From Loktanella salsilacus (GTDB lineage Bacteria > Pseudomonadota > Alphaproteobacteria > Rhodobacterales > Rhodobacteraceae): 64,000 bases of DNA. Below the pieces are notes generated by a model. It did no database searches. It was given only the letters and a program-made list of their open reading frames with translations, and was not told the DNA's origin. Positions 33,507-43,122 of the stretch are shown here, piece by piece (positions within the stretch are counted from its first letter, which is position 1; each line of letters opens with the position of its first letter). The position numbers and the translations under genes are program-made. The DNA lies in the NCBI RefSeq assembly GCF_900114485.1, contig NZ_FOTF01000007.1, forward strand, positions 124,001 to 188,000, in the 5' to 3' direction.

Positions 33507-34808
33507 ATGTCCACGCCCAGCACATCCCTGACCGATCGCACGTCGCAGCGCATGAATGATGTGTTGGCCGGCCGCATTCGCGGGCCGCGGTCATGGCTGG
33601 TCTTTGCCGGGCCTGCTGTCATCGCGTCCGTCGCCTATATGGACCCGGGCAATTACGCGACGAACATTCAGGCGGGGGCGGGCTATGGCTATGCCCTGCT
33701 GTGGGTCGTGGTGATGGCGAACCTTGTGGCGATGCTGTTTCAGGCGCTGTCAGCGCGGCTGGGGATTGTGACGGGCAAGAACTTGGCCGAACATTGCCGC
33801 GATGGGTTTTCGCGTCCAGTGGTGATTGCGATGTGGATCGTGTCGGAAATCGCCGCCATGGCGACCGATCTGGCGGAGTTTCTGGGCGGCGCCATTGGTC
33901 TTGCGCTGCTGTTCAACATGCCGCTGATGGCAGGGATGGGGATCACCGCCATCGTGACCTATGCCTTGCTTCTGGTGGAAAATCGCGGCTTTCGCCCGAT
34001 GGAGCTGCTGATCGGCACGCTGGTGGGCGTCATCGGGCTTTGCTATCTGGCAGAGCTGTTCATCGCCCCGATTGCATGGGGCGAGGCCGCGCGCGGCGCG
34101 ATTATTCCGCAGATGCCGGACCTTGCGGCATTGACGATTTCCGTGGGGATCATCGGTGCGACGGTGATGCCCCATGCGATCTATTTGCATTCTGGCCTGA
34201 CGCAGAACCGTGTGCAGATTAAGAACGACACTGAACGCGCCCGTGTGCTGAAGTTTTCCAACGTCGAAGTCGTCGTGGCGCTTGCCATCGCGGGCATGAT
34301 CAACATCGCCATGGTGATGATGGCGGCGAGCGCTTTTCACGCTGGCAACCCAGAGGTCGCCGAGATCGAGACCGCCTATCACACCCTGACACCCTTGCTG
34401 GGCGGGATGGCGGCGGCGGCATTCCTGATATCGCTGATCGCCAGCGGCGTGTCGTCATCCGTGGTGGGCACCATGGCGGGGCAGATGATCATGCAAGGCT
34501 TTATCCGCCTGCGGATCCCGCTGCTGATCCGCCGCGTCGTGACCATGCTGCCCGCGTTTATCGTCGTGGCGATGGGTGTGAACGTGACGACGGCGCTGGT
34601 GGCCAGCCAAGTCGTACTGTCCATCGCCCTGCCAATCCCGATGATCGCGCTGGTGATCTTCTCGTCCAAGCGATCGGTGATGGGGGCCTTCACTATCGGT
34701 CCAGTATTGAAATCCCTTGCGATCCTTGCCGCTACCGTGGTGCTGACGCTTAATTTTGTGCTGCTGGCCAATGTGGCAGGTCTGCCGATTCCGTTCTTGT
34801 CAAACTGA
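33507..34808 (+). CDS. mntH: Nramp-family divalent metal (manganese) transporter
   Basis: The 433-residue MntH has about 11 membrane helices. The Nramp metal-binding DPGNYATN of helix 1 is at residues 46-53, and MPHAIYLHSG of helix 6 is intact. By family it imports Mn2+ (or Fe2+) with protons across the inner membrane. The ATG at 33507 follows AGGCAGG; the earlier in-frame ATG at 33462 lies before the palindrome and is unlikely. It is divergent from nspC. Confidence 0.93.
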   Translation: MSTPSTSLTDRTSQRMNDVLAGRIRGPRSWLVFAGPAVIASVAYMDPGNYATNIQAGAGYGYALLWVVVMANLVAMLFQALSARLGIVTGKNLAEHCRDGFSRPVVIAMWIVSEIAAMATDLAEFLGGAIGLALLFNMPLMAGMGITAIVTYALLLVENRGFRPMELLIGTLVGVIGLCYLAELFIAPIAWGEAARGAIIPQMPDLAALTISVGIIGATVMPHAIYLHSGLTQNRVQIKNDTERARVLKFSNVEVVVALAIAGMINIAMVMMAASAFHAGNPEVAEIETAYHTLTPLLGGMAAAAFLISLIASGVSSSVVGTMAGQMIMQGFIRLRIPLLIRRVVTMLPAFIVVAMGVNVTTALVASQVVLSIALPIPMIALVIFSSKRSVMGAFTIGPVLKSLAILAATVVLTLNFVLLANVAGLPIPFLSN

Positions 34809-34902
34809 TCTGCATTGCGCTCACTTTTCCGGTAGGGGGCGTTGGCCTTTCGGACCGGTTGCGGCTAGGTTGCGACTGAAATTTGCAACGCGGAGCCTGC
34901 AC

Positions 34903-36363
34903 ATGTCTTTCGATTACGATCTTTTTGTTATTGGTGGTGGCTCTGGCGGTGTGCGTGCGGCCCGTGTGGCAGCGCAGACAGGCGCAAAAGTCGCCCTGGC
35001 CGAAGAGTCCCGTATGGGCGGCACCTGCGTTATTCGCGGCTGCGTGCCGAAAAAGCTGATGGTCTACGCATCCACCTATGCTGAAAAAGTCGAAGAGGCG
35101 CAGGGTTATGGCTGGGACGCCACCATTGGCGATTTCAACTGGGACAAGTTTCGCGGCAAGCTGCACGCCGAACTGGACCGTCTTGAAGGCGTTTATCGCA
35201 AGCTGCTGAACGGTTCTAACGTGGAAATCCACGACTGCCGCGCGACGGTCACGGACGCGCATACGGTCAAACTGGGTGACGGCAACTCTGTCACTGCCAA
35301 GCACATCCTGATCGCCACCGGCGGCCACCCTGTGCGCCCCGACATGGAAAACGGCGATCTGGGCCTCGTGTCCAACGACATGTTCCTGCTGGAAAAGCTG
35401 CCCGAAACGCTGCTGATCATCGGCGGCGGTTACATCGCCTGTGAATTCGCCTGCATCATGGCGGGCCTTGGCGTGAAGGTGACGATGTATCACCGCGGCG
35501 CGCAAATCCTGAAAGGCTTCGACGACGAAGCCCGCGGCCTTTTGGCTGAATCGATGCGCCACCGGGGCATTGATCTGCATACTGGCACCACCATCACAGA
35601 GCTTTGCGCTGCCGATCAGGCCCCCAAGGGCCGCGTCCCAGCAGGGTCTGACGCGGCGGCTGGTGGCACGAACCCGCTGGGCGGTAACCCCAAAAGCTTT
35701 ACCGATGCCCGCGCCGCTGGCCCAATCTGGACCCGTGCGACAAACGGCGACGAAAAGGTATTCGACCACGTGCTGTTCGCCACGGGCCGCGCCCCGAACA
35801 CCAAGGGGCTGGGGCTGGACGAGGCTGGCGTCGATGTTGGCCGCCAAGGCGAGATCGTCGTGGATGAGTTCAGCCAAACCAATGTGCCGTCGATCTATGC
35901 CATCGGCGACGTGACCAACCGCGTGCAGCTGACGCCCGTTGCGATCCGCGAAGGCATGGCCTTTGTCGAAACCGTCTTTAAGGGCAACCCGACGCCCGTC
36001 GATCATGAACTGATCGCCAGCGCCGTGTTCACCCAGCCCGAACTGGGCACGATTGGTGAAACCGAAGACGACGCCATCGCCCGCGGCGAAAGCGTCGAGG
36101 TTTATTCCACTGCGTTCCGCCCGATGCAGACTGCATTTTTGGATACACCCCAGCGTGTGTTGATGAAGTTGATTGTCAGCACCGAAACCCGCAAGATCTT
36201 GGGGTGTCACATCGTCGCGGACCATGCCGGCGAAATGATCCAGATGGTGGCCATCGCAATCAAGATGGGCGCTACAAAAGAAGATTTCGACCGCACCTGC
36301 GCCGTCCACCCAACCATGGGCGAAGAGCTGGTCACGATGAAGACACCGGTGCGGACAACTTGA
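34903..36363 (+). CDS. gor: glutathione-disulfide reductase with inserted loop
   Basis: Gor reduces GSSG with NADPH and FAD. The ATG at 34903 starts the 486-residue enzyme: FAD motif GGGSGG near residue 11, redox cysteines Cys42 and Cys47 in GGTCVIRGCVPKK, NADPH-fold IIGGGYIACEFA near residue 172 and the catalytic HPTMGEE at the end. It is about 35 residues longer than the usual 450. The extra, Pro/Gly/Ala-rich stretch lies at about residues 237-277, inside the NADPH domain, before HVLFATGR. It is in frame, so the enzyme may still be active. It precedes hflKC. Confidence 0.93.
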   Translation: MSFDYDLFVIGGGSGGVRAARVAAQTGAKVALAEESRMGGTCVIRGCVPKKLMVYASTYAEKVEEAQGYGWDATIGDFNWDKFRGKLHAELDRLEGVYRKLLNGSNVEIHDCRATVTDAHTVKLGDGNSVTAKHILIATGGHPVRPDMENGDLGLVSNDMFLLEKLPETLLIIGGGYIACEFACIMAGLGVKVTMYHRGAQILKGFDDEARGLLAESMRHRGIDLHTGTTITELCAADQAPKGRVPAGSDAAAGGTNPLGGNPKSFTDARAAGPIWTRATNGDEKVFDHVLFATGRAPNTKGLGLDEAGVDVGRQGEIVVDEFSQTNVPSIYAIGDVTNRVQLTPVAIREGMAFVETVFKGNPTPVDHELIASAVFTQPELGTIGETEDDAIARGESVEVYSTAFRPMQTAFLDTPQRVLMKLIVSTETRKILGCHIVADHAGEMIQMVAIAIKMGATKEDFDRTCAVHPTMGEELVTMKTPVRTT

Positions 36364-36439
36364 ATTATCGGGCCATTGGCCCGATCTAAAGACTGACGGG
36401 TCCGAACAGGATCGTAACATCAAGGAAGACTGACACACG

Positions 36440-37612
36440 ATGGCAGGCAATAACGGGGGCCCCTGGGGGGGCGGCGGCGACGATAATCAGGGTAAGAACG
36501 ACGGCAATGGGTCCAACCCTCCGCCGCGTCCACCACGTCGCACTGGCGAGGGGCCACAAATTCCTGAGATCGACGAGCTGATGAACAAAGGCCGCGAACA
36601 GCTGCGGGTCCTGATGGGCGGACGCGGCGGCGGCAACGGCACGGGCGGCGGCGGCACAGGCGGCGGCAATGGTCCGGCACTGACGCGCGGCACCATTGGC
36701 CTTGGCGTGCTGGCGGCGGCTGTGCTTTGGGGCATGGCATCCATCTATACCGTCAAGCCAGAAGAACAGTCGGTAGAGCTGCTGCTGGGCGATTACATGT
36801 CCACCAACGGCCCCGGCCTGAACTTTGCGCCTTGGCCTATCGTCACGCGTGAAGTCCTGGCGGTCACGTCAGAGCGGTCCATCGACATCGGCACCAGCCG
36901 GTCCGGTTTGGACGCGGGCTTGATGCTGACGGGCGACGAAAACATCGTCGACATCGACTTTCAGGTCGTGTGGAACATCCTTGATCCACAGCTTTTCCTG
37001 TTCAACCTTGCCGATCCCGAACAGACGATCGAGGCTGTGTCTGAATCCGTGATGCGTGAAATCATCGCGCAAAGCCAGCTGGCGCCGATCCTAAACCGGG
37101 ATCGCGGTTCGATTGCTGAACGCCTGAAAAGCGAGATTCAAAGCACGCTTGATAGCTATCAGTCCGGCGTGAACATCATCCGTGTCAACTTTGACAAGGC
37201 CGATCCGCCAGAGCCCGTCATTGCATCCTTCCGCAAGGTGCAGGACGCTGAGCAGGAACGCGACCGGTTGCAGAACGTCGCTGACGCCTATGCCAACCGG
37301 GTCGAGGCCGAGGCACGCGGCCAAGCGGCTCAGACCATCGAGCAAGCTGAAGGGTATCGCGCGCAGACTGTGAACGAAGCCTCTGGTGAGGCGAGCCGTT
37401 TCTCGGCCGTTTTGACGGAATACCAAAAAGCCCCAGAGGTGACGCGCAAGCGGCTGTATCTGGAAACCATGGAAAAGGTTCTAGGAGAGTTGGACATCAT
37501 CCTGCTTGACGAATCCCAAGGCGGGCAGGGCGTCGTGCCATATCTGCCGCTGAACCAACTGGGCGGCGGCTCTAGCCGTCCTCAGACGCAAACGACCGAA
37601 GGGACAAACTAA
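36440..37612 (+). CDS. hflK: HflK, SPFH-family FtsH modulator
   Basis: HflK with HflC forms the large cage around the FtsH protease at the inner membrane. The 390-residue protein has a Gly/Asn/Pro-rich cytosolic N-terminus (about 1-80), one membrane helix (about 84-104) and the SPFH/Band-7 domain beginning YTVKPEEQSVELLLG. A helical region rich in Ala, Glu and Arg follows, then a Gln/Thr-rich tail. Its stop overlaps the hflC start by one base (TAATG). Confidence 0.96.
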   Translation: MAGNNGGPWGGGGDDNQGKNDGNGSNPPPRPPRRTGEGPQIPEIDELMNKGREQLRVLMGGRGGGNGTGGGGTGGGNGPALTRGTIGLGVLAAAVLWGMASIYTVKPEEQSVELLLGDYMSTNGPGLNFAPWPIVTREVLAVTSERSIDIGTSRSGLDAGLMLTGDENIVDIDFQVVWNILDPQLFLFNLADPEQTIEAVSESVMREIIAQSQLAPILNRDRGSIAERLKSEIQSTLDSYQSGVNIIRVNFDKADPPEPVIASFRKVQDAEQERDRLQNVADAYANRVEAEARGQAAQTIEQAEGYRAQTVNEASGEASRFSAVLTEYQKAPEVTRKRLYLETMEKVLGELDIILLDESQGGQGVVPYLPLNQLGGGSSRPQTQTTEGTN

Positions 37613-38538
37613 TGCGGAAATCTATTTTCCTACTCCCCGTCCTCGTTGTCGTGCTGATTGTGGCCATCTCCTCGGTGTTTATCGTGGACGAGCGTGAAAA
37701 AGCGCTGGTGCTCCAATTTGGTCAGATCGTGAAAGTGAAAGAAGAGCCGGGTCTTGCCTTTAAGATCCCGTTTATCCAAAACGTCGTGCGCTATGACGAC
37801 CGCATCTTGTCCCGTGATCTGGACCCGCTGGAAGTCACGCCATCCGATGACCGCCGCTTGGTCGTCGATGCCTTTGCACGCTACCGCATCGCCGATGTGC
37901 GCCAGTTCCGTCAGGCTGTTGGCGCGGGCGGCGAAGAGGTCGCAGCGCGTCGCTTGGACGGCATTCTGCGCGATACCACCCGGAACGTGCTGGGTACGGT
38001 TGCGTCGAACGACATCCTGTCCACTGACCGCGCCGCGCTGATGCTGCGCATCCGCAACAACGCGATCACCGAGGCGCGTAGCTTGGGTCTAGAGGTCATC
38101 GACGTGCGTCTGAAGCGTACGGACCTGCCGCCAGAAAACCTGAACGCGACCTACGAGCGGATGATTGCGGAACGTGACCGCGAAGCCGCAGACGAAGTCG
38201 CACGCGGTAACGAGGCCGCACAGCGGACCCGCGCTGCCGCAGACCGCACCGTGGTCGAGGTCACATCAGAGGCGAACCGTCTGGCCGAGGTCACACGCGG
38301 TGAAGCCGACGCCGAGCGTAACGGCATCTTTGCCGAAGCCTTTGGCGCAGACCCAGAGTTCTTTGAATTCTACCGTTCCATGACCGCCTACGAGCGCTTT
38401 GCCGCGTCTGGCCGGTCGTCCATGGTGCTGTCCCCGAATTCAGAGTTCTTTAACTATCTGCAATCGGATCAGGGTCAGGCCGCAAACGATAATGCAGCGC
38501 GGACCCCAGCGGCACCGGCACCTGCCGCGTCGAACTGA
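37612..38538 (+). CDS. hflC: HflC, SPFH-family FtsH modulator
   Basis: The 308-residue partner of HflK has an N-terminal membrane anchor (residues 4-22), then FIVDEREKALVLQFG and the Band-7 domain. A long coiled-coil-forming helix is rich in Ala, Glu and Arg (about residues 175-235), with an Ala/Pro-rich C-tail. It is coupled to hflK by TAATG and followed by a DUF2065 gene, the same order as in many proteobacteria. Confidence 0.95.
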   Translation: MRKSIFLLPVLVVVLIVAISSVFIVDEREKALVLQFGQIVKVKEEPGLAFKIPFIQNVVRYDDRILSRDLDPLEVTPSDDRRLVVDAFARYRIADVRQFRQAVGAGGEEVAARRLDGILRDTTRNVLGTVASNDILSTDRAALMLRIRNNAITEARSLGLEVIDVRLKRTDLPPENLNATYERMIAERDREAADEVARGNEAAQRTRAAADRTVVEVTSEANRLAEVTRGEADAERNGIFAEAFGADPEFFEFYRSMTAYERFAASGRSSMVLSPNSEFFNYLQSDQGQAANDNAARTPAAPAPAASN

Positions 38539-38545
38539 CGCGCGC

Positions 38546-38743
38546 ATGATCGCACTGGCATTAACAGGCCTTGGCCTTGTTCTGCTGATCGAGGGGCTGG
38601 TGTACGCACTGGCCCCTTCGCTTATCGAAGACATGCTGGCAGCCCTGCGCAGCTTGGGTTTGCCGGAACGCCGCCTTGTCGGGCTGGCGGTGCTGGCGAC
38701 AGGTGCCGCCTTGTTATGGCTTGCGGCATTGATTGGGACATAA
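38546..38743 (+). CDS. DUF2065 (YjeT-like) small membrane protein
   Basis: The 65-residue protein has two hydrophobic helices (about 1-21 and 44-63) with a loop ALRSLGLPERRLVG, matching the DUF2065 family that follows hflC in E. coli (yjeT). The ATG at 38546 lies 7 bp after hflC. The role is unknown; its location suggests a link to HflKC. Confidence 0.85.
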   Translation: MIALALTGLGLVLLIEGLVYALAPSLIEDMLAALRSLGLPERRLVGLAVLATGAALLWLAALIGT

Positions 38744-38848
38744 AGTCACGATCCGTTCACCCTTTACATTGAGACTTTGCGCTCTCAGGTTTGCGCCCTA
38801 GGTTCAGTGTCAACGCTGCCCTGCGCAACACAACAAGGAGTCCGCCCC

Positions 38849-40399
38849 GTGAGGTCACAGGCCAAAGTCTTAACACTCGCCGATCCCCGTTACATGTTGT
38901 CCGGCCTTGCCCTGACCACCGCCTTGATCCTGTCGCAGTCGCTGCCCGGATTTGCGCAGGTGAACCCCGAAACCACGACTGCTGAAACGACACAGGCCCT
39001 GCCGGGCGCCGTTGCTGGCCGGCCGCTGACCTTTGCCGATCTGGCCGCTCAGGTCAGCCCGTCGGTCGTAAATATCACCACCTCCACCACCGTTGCCGAA
39101 CGCACAATGCCGCAAGGTATCGTGCCCGAAGGGTCCCCGTTCGAGGATTTCTTTAACGATCTGGAAAACGGCCCCGGCGGCCAGCCCCGCAGATCAAGCG
39201 CGCTTGGCTCTGGCTTTGTGATTTCGGCGGACGGCTATATCGTCACCAACAACCACGTGATTGAAGGCGCGGACGAGATCGAGATCGAGTTCTTTCCCGG
39301 CGATGGCCAGCCTGCTGCGCAACTACCCGCCACGCTGGTCGGCACGGATCCGAACACCGACATCGCCGTGCTAAAGGTTGAATACGACAGTCCGCTGCAG
39401 TTCGTGGAATTTGGCGACAGCAATGGCGTCGGGGCCCGCGTTGGCGACTGGGTCATGGCGATGGGCAACCCGCTGGGGCAGGGCTTTTCTGTCTCTGCCG
39501 GTATCGTGTCCGCCCGCAACCGCGCGCTGTCCGGCACCTATGACGACTACATCCAGACTGACGCGGCGATCAACCGTGGCAACTCGGGCGGGCCGCTGTT
39601 CAACATGGACGGCGAAGTCGTCGGCGTGAACACCGCGATCCTGTCGCCCAATGGCGGGTCCATCGGTATCGGTTTTGCGATGTCGTCGCAGGTCGTGAAA
39701 AACGTTGTCGATCAGCTGCAGGAATTCGGCGAAACCCGTCGTGGTTGGCTGGGCGTGCGCATTCAGGACGTCACGCCTGACATGGTCAGTGCCATTGACG
39801 GGCTGGACACCGCACGCGGCGCGCTGATCACCGACGTGCCAGCGGGTCCAGCCGAAGACGCCGGTCTGCTGGCCGGTGACGTGATCCTGTCCTATGACGG
39901 CACCGACGTCGCTGATACCCGCGAATTGGTGCGCATGGTCGGCAACTCTACCGTGGGCGCGACGATCCCGCTGCAAGTGCTGCGGGGCGGCGAAGAAACC
40001 GCAATGGAAGTGACCCTTGGCCGCCGCGAGACGGACGAAGCGACCGCTTTCCCAGCGTCCGAAGAGGCACCTGAACCCGCTGACGCAGGCGCGGAAATGC
40101 TGGGCCTGACCTTGTCGCCCGTCACGCCGGAACTTGTCGAAGAGTTCAGCTTGGACGACCGTCCGGGTCTGGTGATCACCGATGTTGATCCCGCGTCGGA
40201 CGCCGCAGGCAAAGGTCTGACACCGGGCGATCTGATCACGGACGCGGGCCAACAGGCCGTGACGACCGTGGAAGAGCTGCAAGCGCGCATCGATAACGCG
40301 GTTGAGGCGGGTCAGACATCCCTGCTTTTGCTGGTCCGCCGCGACGGCAACCCGCGCTTCCTTGCGCTGGCGCTAGAGGATAAAACCGACAGCGAATAA
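38849..40399 (+). CDS. degP: Do-type periplasmic serine endoprotease
   Basis: DegP/MucD degrades or refolds damaged periplasmic proteins. The GTG at 38849 is chosen because AGGAG lies 8 nt upstream. The product is 516 residues with a signal peptide ending near PGFA-QV. The trypsin-like domain holds His136 (TNNHVIEGA), Asp171 (NTDIAVLK) and Ser246 (RGNSGGPLF). Two PDZ domains follow (about 285-370 and 415-500). A strong terminator ends the gene. Neighbouring hflKC fits a membrane quality-control block. Confidence 0.94.
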   Translation: MRSQAKVLTLADPRYMLSGLALTTALILSQSLPGFAQVNPETTTAETTQALPGAVAGRPLTFADLAAQVSPSVVNITTSTTVAERTMPQGIVPEGSPFEDFFNDLENGPGGQPRRSSALGSGFVISADGYIVTNNHVIEGADEIEIEFFPGDGQPAAQLPATLVGTDPNTDIAVLKVEYDSPLQFVEFGDSNGVGARVGDWVMAMGNPLGQGFSVSAGIVSARNRALSGTYDDYIQTDAAINRGNSGGPLFNMDGEVVGVNTAILSPNGGSIGIGFAMSSQVVKNVVDQLQEFGETRRGWLGVRIQDVTPDMVSAIDGLDTARGALITDVPAGPAEDAGLLAGDVILSYDGTDVADTRELVRMVGNSTVGATIPLQVLRGGEETAMEVTLGRRETDEATAFPASEEAPEPADAGAEMLGLTLSPVTPELVEEFSLDDRPGLVITDVDPASDAAGKGLTPGDLITDAGQQAVTTVEELQARIDNAVEAGQTSLLLLVRRDGNPRFLALALEDKTDSE

Positions 40400-40421
40400 A
40401 TCTAGCTAAGCCTCAAACGCG

Positions 40422-40458
40422 CGCCGTCCCCGAAAGGGGGCGGCGTTTTGCGTTTGTT
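40422..40458 (+). terminator. degP: Rho-independent terminator of degP
   Basis: A 10-bp stem with a GAAA loop (CGCCGTCCCC / GGGGGCGGCG, one G-T wobble) is followed by TTTTGCGTTTG. It lies 22 bp after the degP stop. Confidence 0.85.
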
Positions 40459-40964
40459 TAGCTGCGGGGGACCGCCAAAATCCCAAGATCGCGGGCGATG
40501 TCAGTTGCCAGTAGCGGACTGTCCGTGCCGCTGCGGCGCTGATAGCTTTGCACAGCAAGGCTGGTGGCCGCGTCATATTGCCCCGAAATCGGCCCGTCAT
40601 AGGCGCGGCGGATCAGCAAGGCGCGCTGCAACGTCGACACAAAAGCCGCCGTGTAAACTGGCGGGCAAACGGTTTCGAACCGGCTGCCTTCGCCGACCTG
40701 AACGGTCTGCGGCCGGGTGATCGTGCGAAAGACGGCCGGGTTGATGACAGTGCCCGCAGCGTCGCGCGTCTCGGGCGCGACTTCGATCAATTCGCTAATG
40801 ATATTGGTCTGCGTCGGCCCTTCGGTGCGGGCAAAGCAGCGACCCTTTGCATCGGTTTCGATATCGCCAAGGGACACGATGATCGGTGCCGTGCCAGTGC
40901 CGTTTTGCGGTGGCAGCGGAGTGCAGGCGGACAGCAACAGGGCGAATGGTAAAAAACGGTGCAT
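40458..40964 (-). CDS. lipoprotein with peptidoglycan-binding-like C-terminus
   Basis: The 168-residue protein starts at the ATG preceded by GGAGT. It has a lipoprotein signal with lipobox LLSA-C (Cys14). A folded N-terminal part contains GDIETDAKGRCFARTEGPT. A C-terminal segment with FVSTLQRALLIRRAYDGPISGQY and AVQSYQRRSG resembles half of a peptidoglycan-binding (PG_binding_1) repeat. It probably sits on the outer membrane, contacting the wall. The precise role is unknown. Confidence 0.7.
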   Translation of the reverse strand: MHRFLPFALLLSACTPLPPQNGTGTAPIIVSLGDIETDAKGRCFARTEGPTQTNIISELIEVAPETRDAAGTVINPAVFRTITRPQTVQVGEGSRFETVCPPVYTAAFVSTLQRALLIRRAYDGPISGQYDAATSLAVQSYQRRSGTDSPLLATDIARDLGILAVPRS

Positions 40965-41099
40965 CGGGACTCCTTCGCAGTCCGTCTTAAAGCGTCGGCG
41001 GTGCAGGTCAAACGCCATTGTGGGGCAGGGCGAGGCTGTGTGCATTTGTGACTGGCAGGGCCAGCCCCATTCCCTTAGTTATCGGGGCAAAGCTGATAG

Positions 41100-41440
<341 letters not shown>

Positions 41441-41441
<1 letters not shown>

Positions 41442-42211
41442 TGCGGATCGCGGTCGCCGCAAGTTTGCTTGTCATGCACGCGAGCCTTGCTGCGGCCTGC
41501 CAGAACCCACCACCGCCGCCTGCTGCGCTATCGGGCAGCGTGGCGGTGGTACCGGGCGGCGATATCACGCGCGCCTGGTACGACGACCCCACGACAATTT
41601 ACGATCACGGCATCCTTGGCGACGCGATTGAAGCGGCAACGCTGCGCATTGCAACTGCCGAGGATTGCGACATCCGGATCGCAGCGGGCGCGGGCCATGT
41701 GTTCGAGGACACGGCCCCGCGTCTGGCTGATCTAGACGGGGATGGCCAAACCGAAGTCATCGCCGTGCGCACGAGCCTGACGCAGGGCGCGCAATTGGTG
41801 ATCTATGGGATGCGCAGCGGCGCTTTGGCTTTGCTGGCGCAGACGCCCTATATCGGCCAGACGCACCGATGGCTTTCGCCGATTGGCGCGGGTGATATCG
41901 ACGGCGATGGCCGGATCGAGGTTGCCTATATCGACCGCCCACATCTGGCGCGGGTGCTGCGGGTCTGGCGCTTTGATGGTGCGGATTTGGCTGAGGCCTA
42001 CCGCGTGCCAAATCTGACCAACCACCGCATTGGCGAGCGAGAGATCAGCGGCGGGTTTCGCATTTGCGGCGGTGTGACCGAAGCTGTCGTCGCCGCGCCC
42101 GACTGGTCGCGCGTTTTGGCGGTGCAGATAGATGCGGGCACGGCATTGGTGCGTGATTTAGGACCGGTTGGGCCGGGTGCGTTTGATCGGGCTTTGGCCT
42201 GTAAAGGGTAA
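41441..42211 (+). CDS. secreted FG-GAP/VCBS repeat-like protein
   Basis: The 256-residue protein has a signal peptide (cleavage probably near SLAAA-C or just before). Two calcium-loop repeats follow: ADLDGDGQTEVIAV (about residues 95-108) and GDIDGDGRIEVAYI (about 150-163). These D-x-D-x-D-G loops are typical of FG-GAP/VCBS beta-propellers, although only two clear copies are present. The protein is probably periplasmic or, if Cys20 is lipidated, a lipoprotein. It is coupled to the ferredoxin and ends before repeat copy 3. Confidence 0.75.
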
Positions 42212-42223
42212 GGGTAAGGGTGC

Positions 42224-42281
42224 GGGGGCGCTGCCCCCCGGCTGCGCCGTCCCCCGAGGTATTTTTGACCAGAAGAAGCGG
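42224..42281 (+). repeat. interspersed repeat copy 3
   Basis: The hairpin GGGGGC-GCT-GCCCCC (42224-42238) is followed by CCCCC and GAGGTATTTTTGACCAGAAG. It lies between the FG-GAP gene and the convergent cobS stop, and its tail abuts the cobS stop. Confidence 0.85.
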
Positions 42282-43055
42282 TTAGGCCAGCGTGGCGAGG
42301 GCCATGAGGGCTGTGATTTCGGCGATTTGCTGGGATGCGCCAAGGATATCACCGGTTTGGCCGCCAATTTTGCGCCGGGCGATCAGCGCCCAAGCGGCGG
42401 ATGTCGCCGTGATCATGATGATCGCGGGCAGGCTCGCCCAGCCAAGGCAAAGCAACGCGGCACCCAGAGCGACGCCTGTTGCGACCAGAAGCGTTGGCAA
42501 GGCCGGGCGGCCGACGGCATGGCTCAGTCCATTGCCACGCGCGTGGGGCAGGACGAAGGCCAGTGCGATCATGGGCAGGCGTGATACTGCGCCGATGGCC
42601 AGCGCCGCAGGCCAGAGCATCGTGTCCAAAAGCGTGATCCAAAGCATCCACCGCAGCAAGACTGACACGAGCAGTGCCAGCACGCCGTAGGTGCCGATTT
42701 GGCTGTCTTTCATGATCGCAAGACGGCGGTCTTTGTCCCAGCCGCCCCAGAGGCCGTCGATGCTGTCGGCCAGCCCGTCTTCGTGCATCGCACCGGTTAC
42801 GATCATCTGAACCGCGATTAAGAGCAGGGCGCAGACCCCAAGGGGCAGACCGCACCACATTGCCGCTGCCGCTGCCAATGCTGCGATCGCGCCCACCGCG
42901 ACTCCGGCCAGCGGCCACGCCCAAGCTGCCCGCGCGCCGCGCGCCGTGGCGTTGGCGGTGTTGACGCGCACCGGCAGGCGCGTCAGCAGGCCAAGGGCGG
43001 CGGGCAAATCGCCAAGGGTCATCAGTGCGTCAGTACGGGGCAAAGGCGTGTCCAT
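42282..43055 (-). CDS. cobS: adenosylcobinamide-GDP ribazoletransferase
   Basis: CobS (CobV in some schemes) joins adenosylcobinamide-GDP to alpha-ribazole in the final step of B12 assembly, in the inner membrane. The 257-residue protein has several helices and the signature acidic loops HEDGLADSIDG (near residue 90) and MKDSQIGTYG (near residue 115). It is divergent from cobT, whose product supplies the ribazole phosphate. The ATG at 43055 is used; Met12 is an alternative. Confidence 0.93.
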   Translation of the reverse strand: MDTPLPRTDALMTLGDLPAALGLLTRLPVRVNTANATARGARAAWAWPLAGVAVGAIAALAAAAAMWCGLPLGVCALLLIAVQMIVTGAMHEDGLADSIDGLWGGWDKDRRLAIMKDSQIGTYGVLALLVSVLLRWMLWITLLDTMLWPAALAIGAVSRLPMIALAFVLPHARGNGLSHAVGRPALPTLLVATGVALGAALLCLGWASLPAIIMITATSAAWALIARRKIGGQTGDILGASQQIAEITALMALATLA

Positions 43056-43122
43056 CGAACAGGGTTTTCTTTCGTCCGCTTATGGTTAGACAGGTCGGGA
43101 CCGAACCGCAACGAGGACGACC

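Noticed and set aside
34750-36450. 566-residue minus-strand open frame
   Set aside because: It lies opposite gor, whose FAD, cysteine and NADPH motifs are all on the plus strand; the minus product has no recognisable domain and is His/Arg/Gln-rich, as a GC-rich shadow would be.
39371-40282. 303-residue minus-strand open frame
   Set aside because: It is opposite the protease and PDZ domains of degP, which are clearly coding on the plus strand.
43056-43122. Cobalamin riboswitch between cobS and cobT
   Set aside because: Only 67 bp separate the divergent genes and no B12-box-like sequence is visible.
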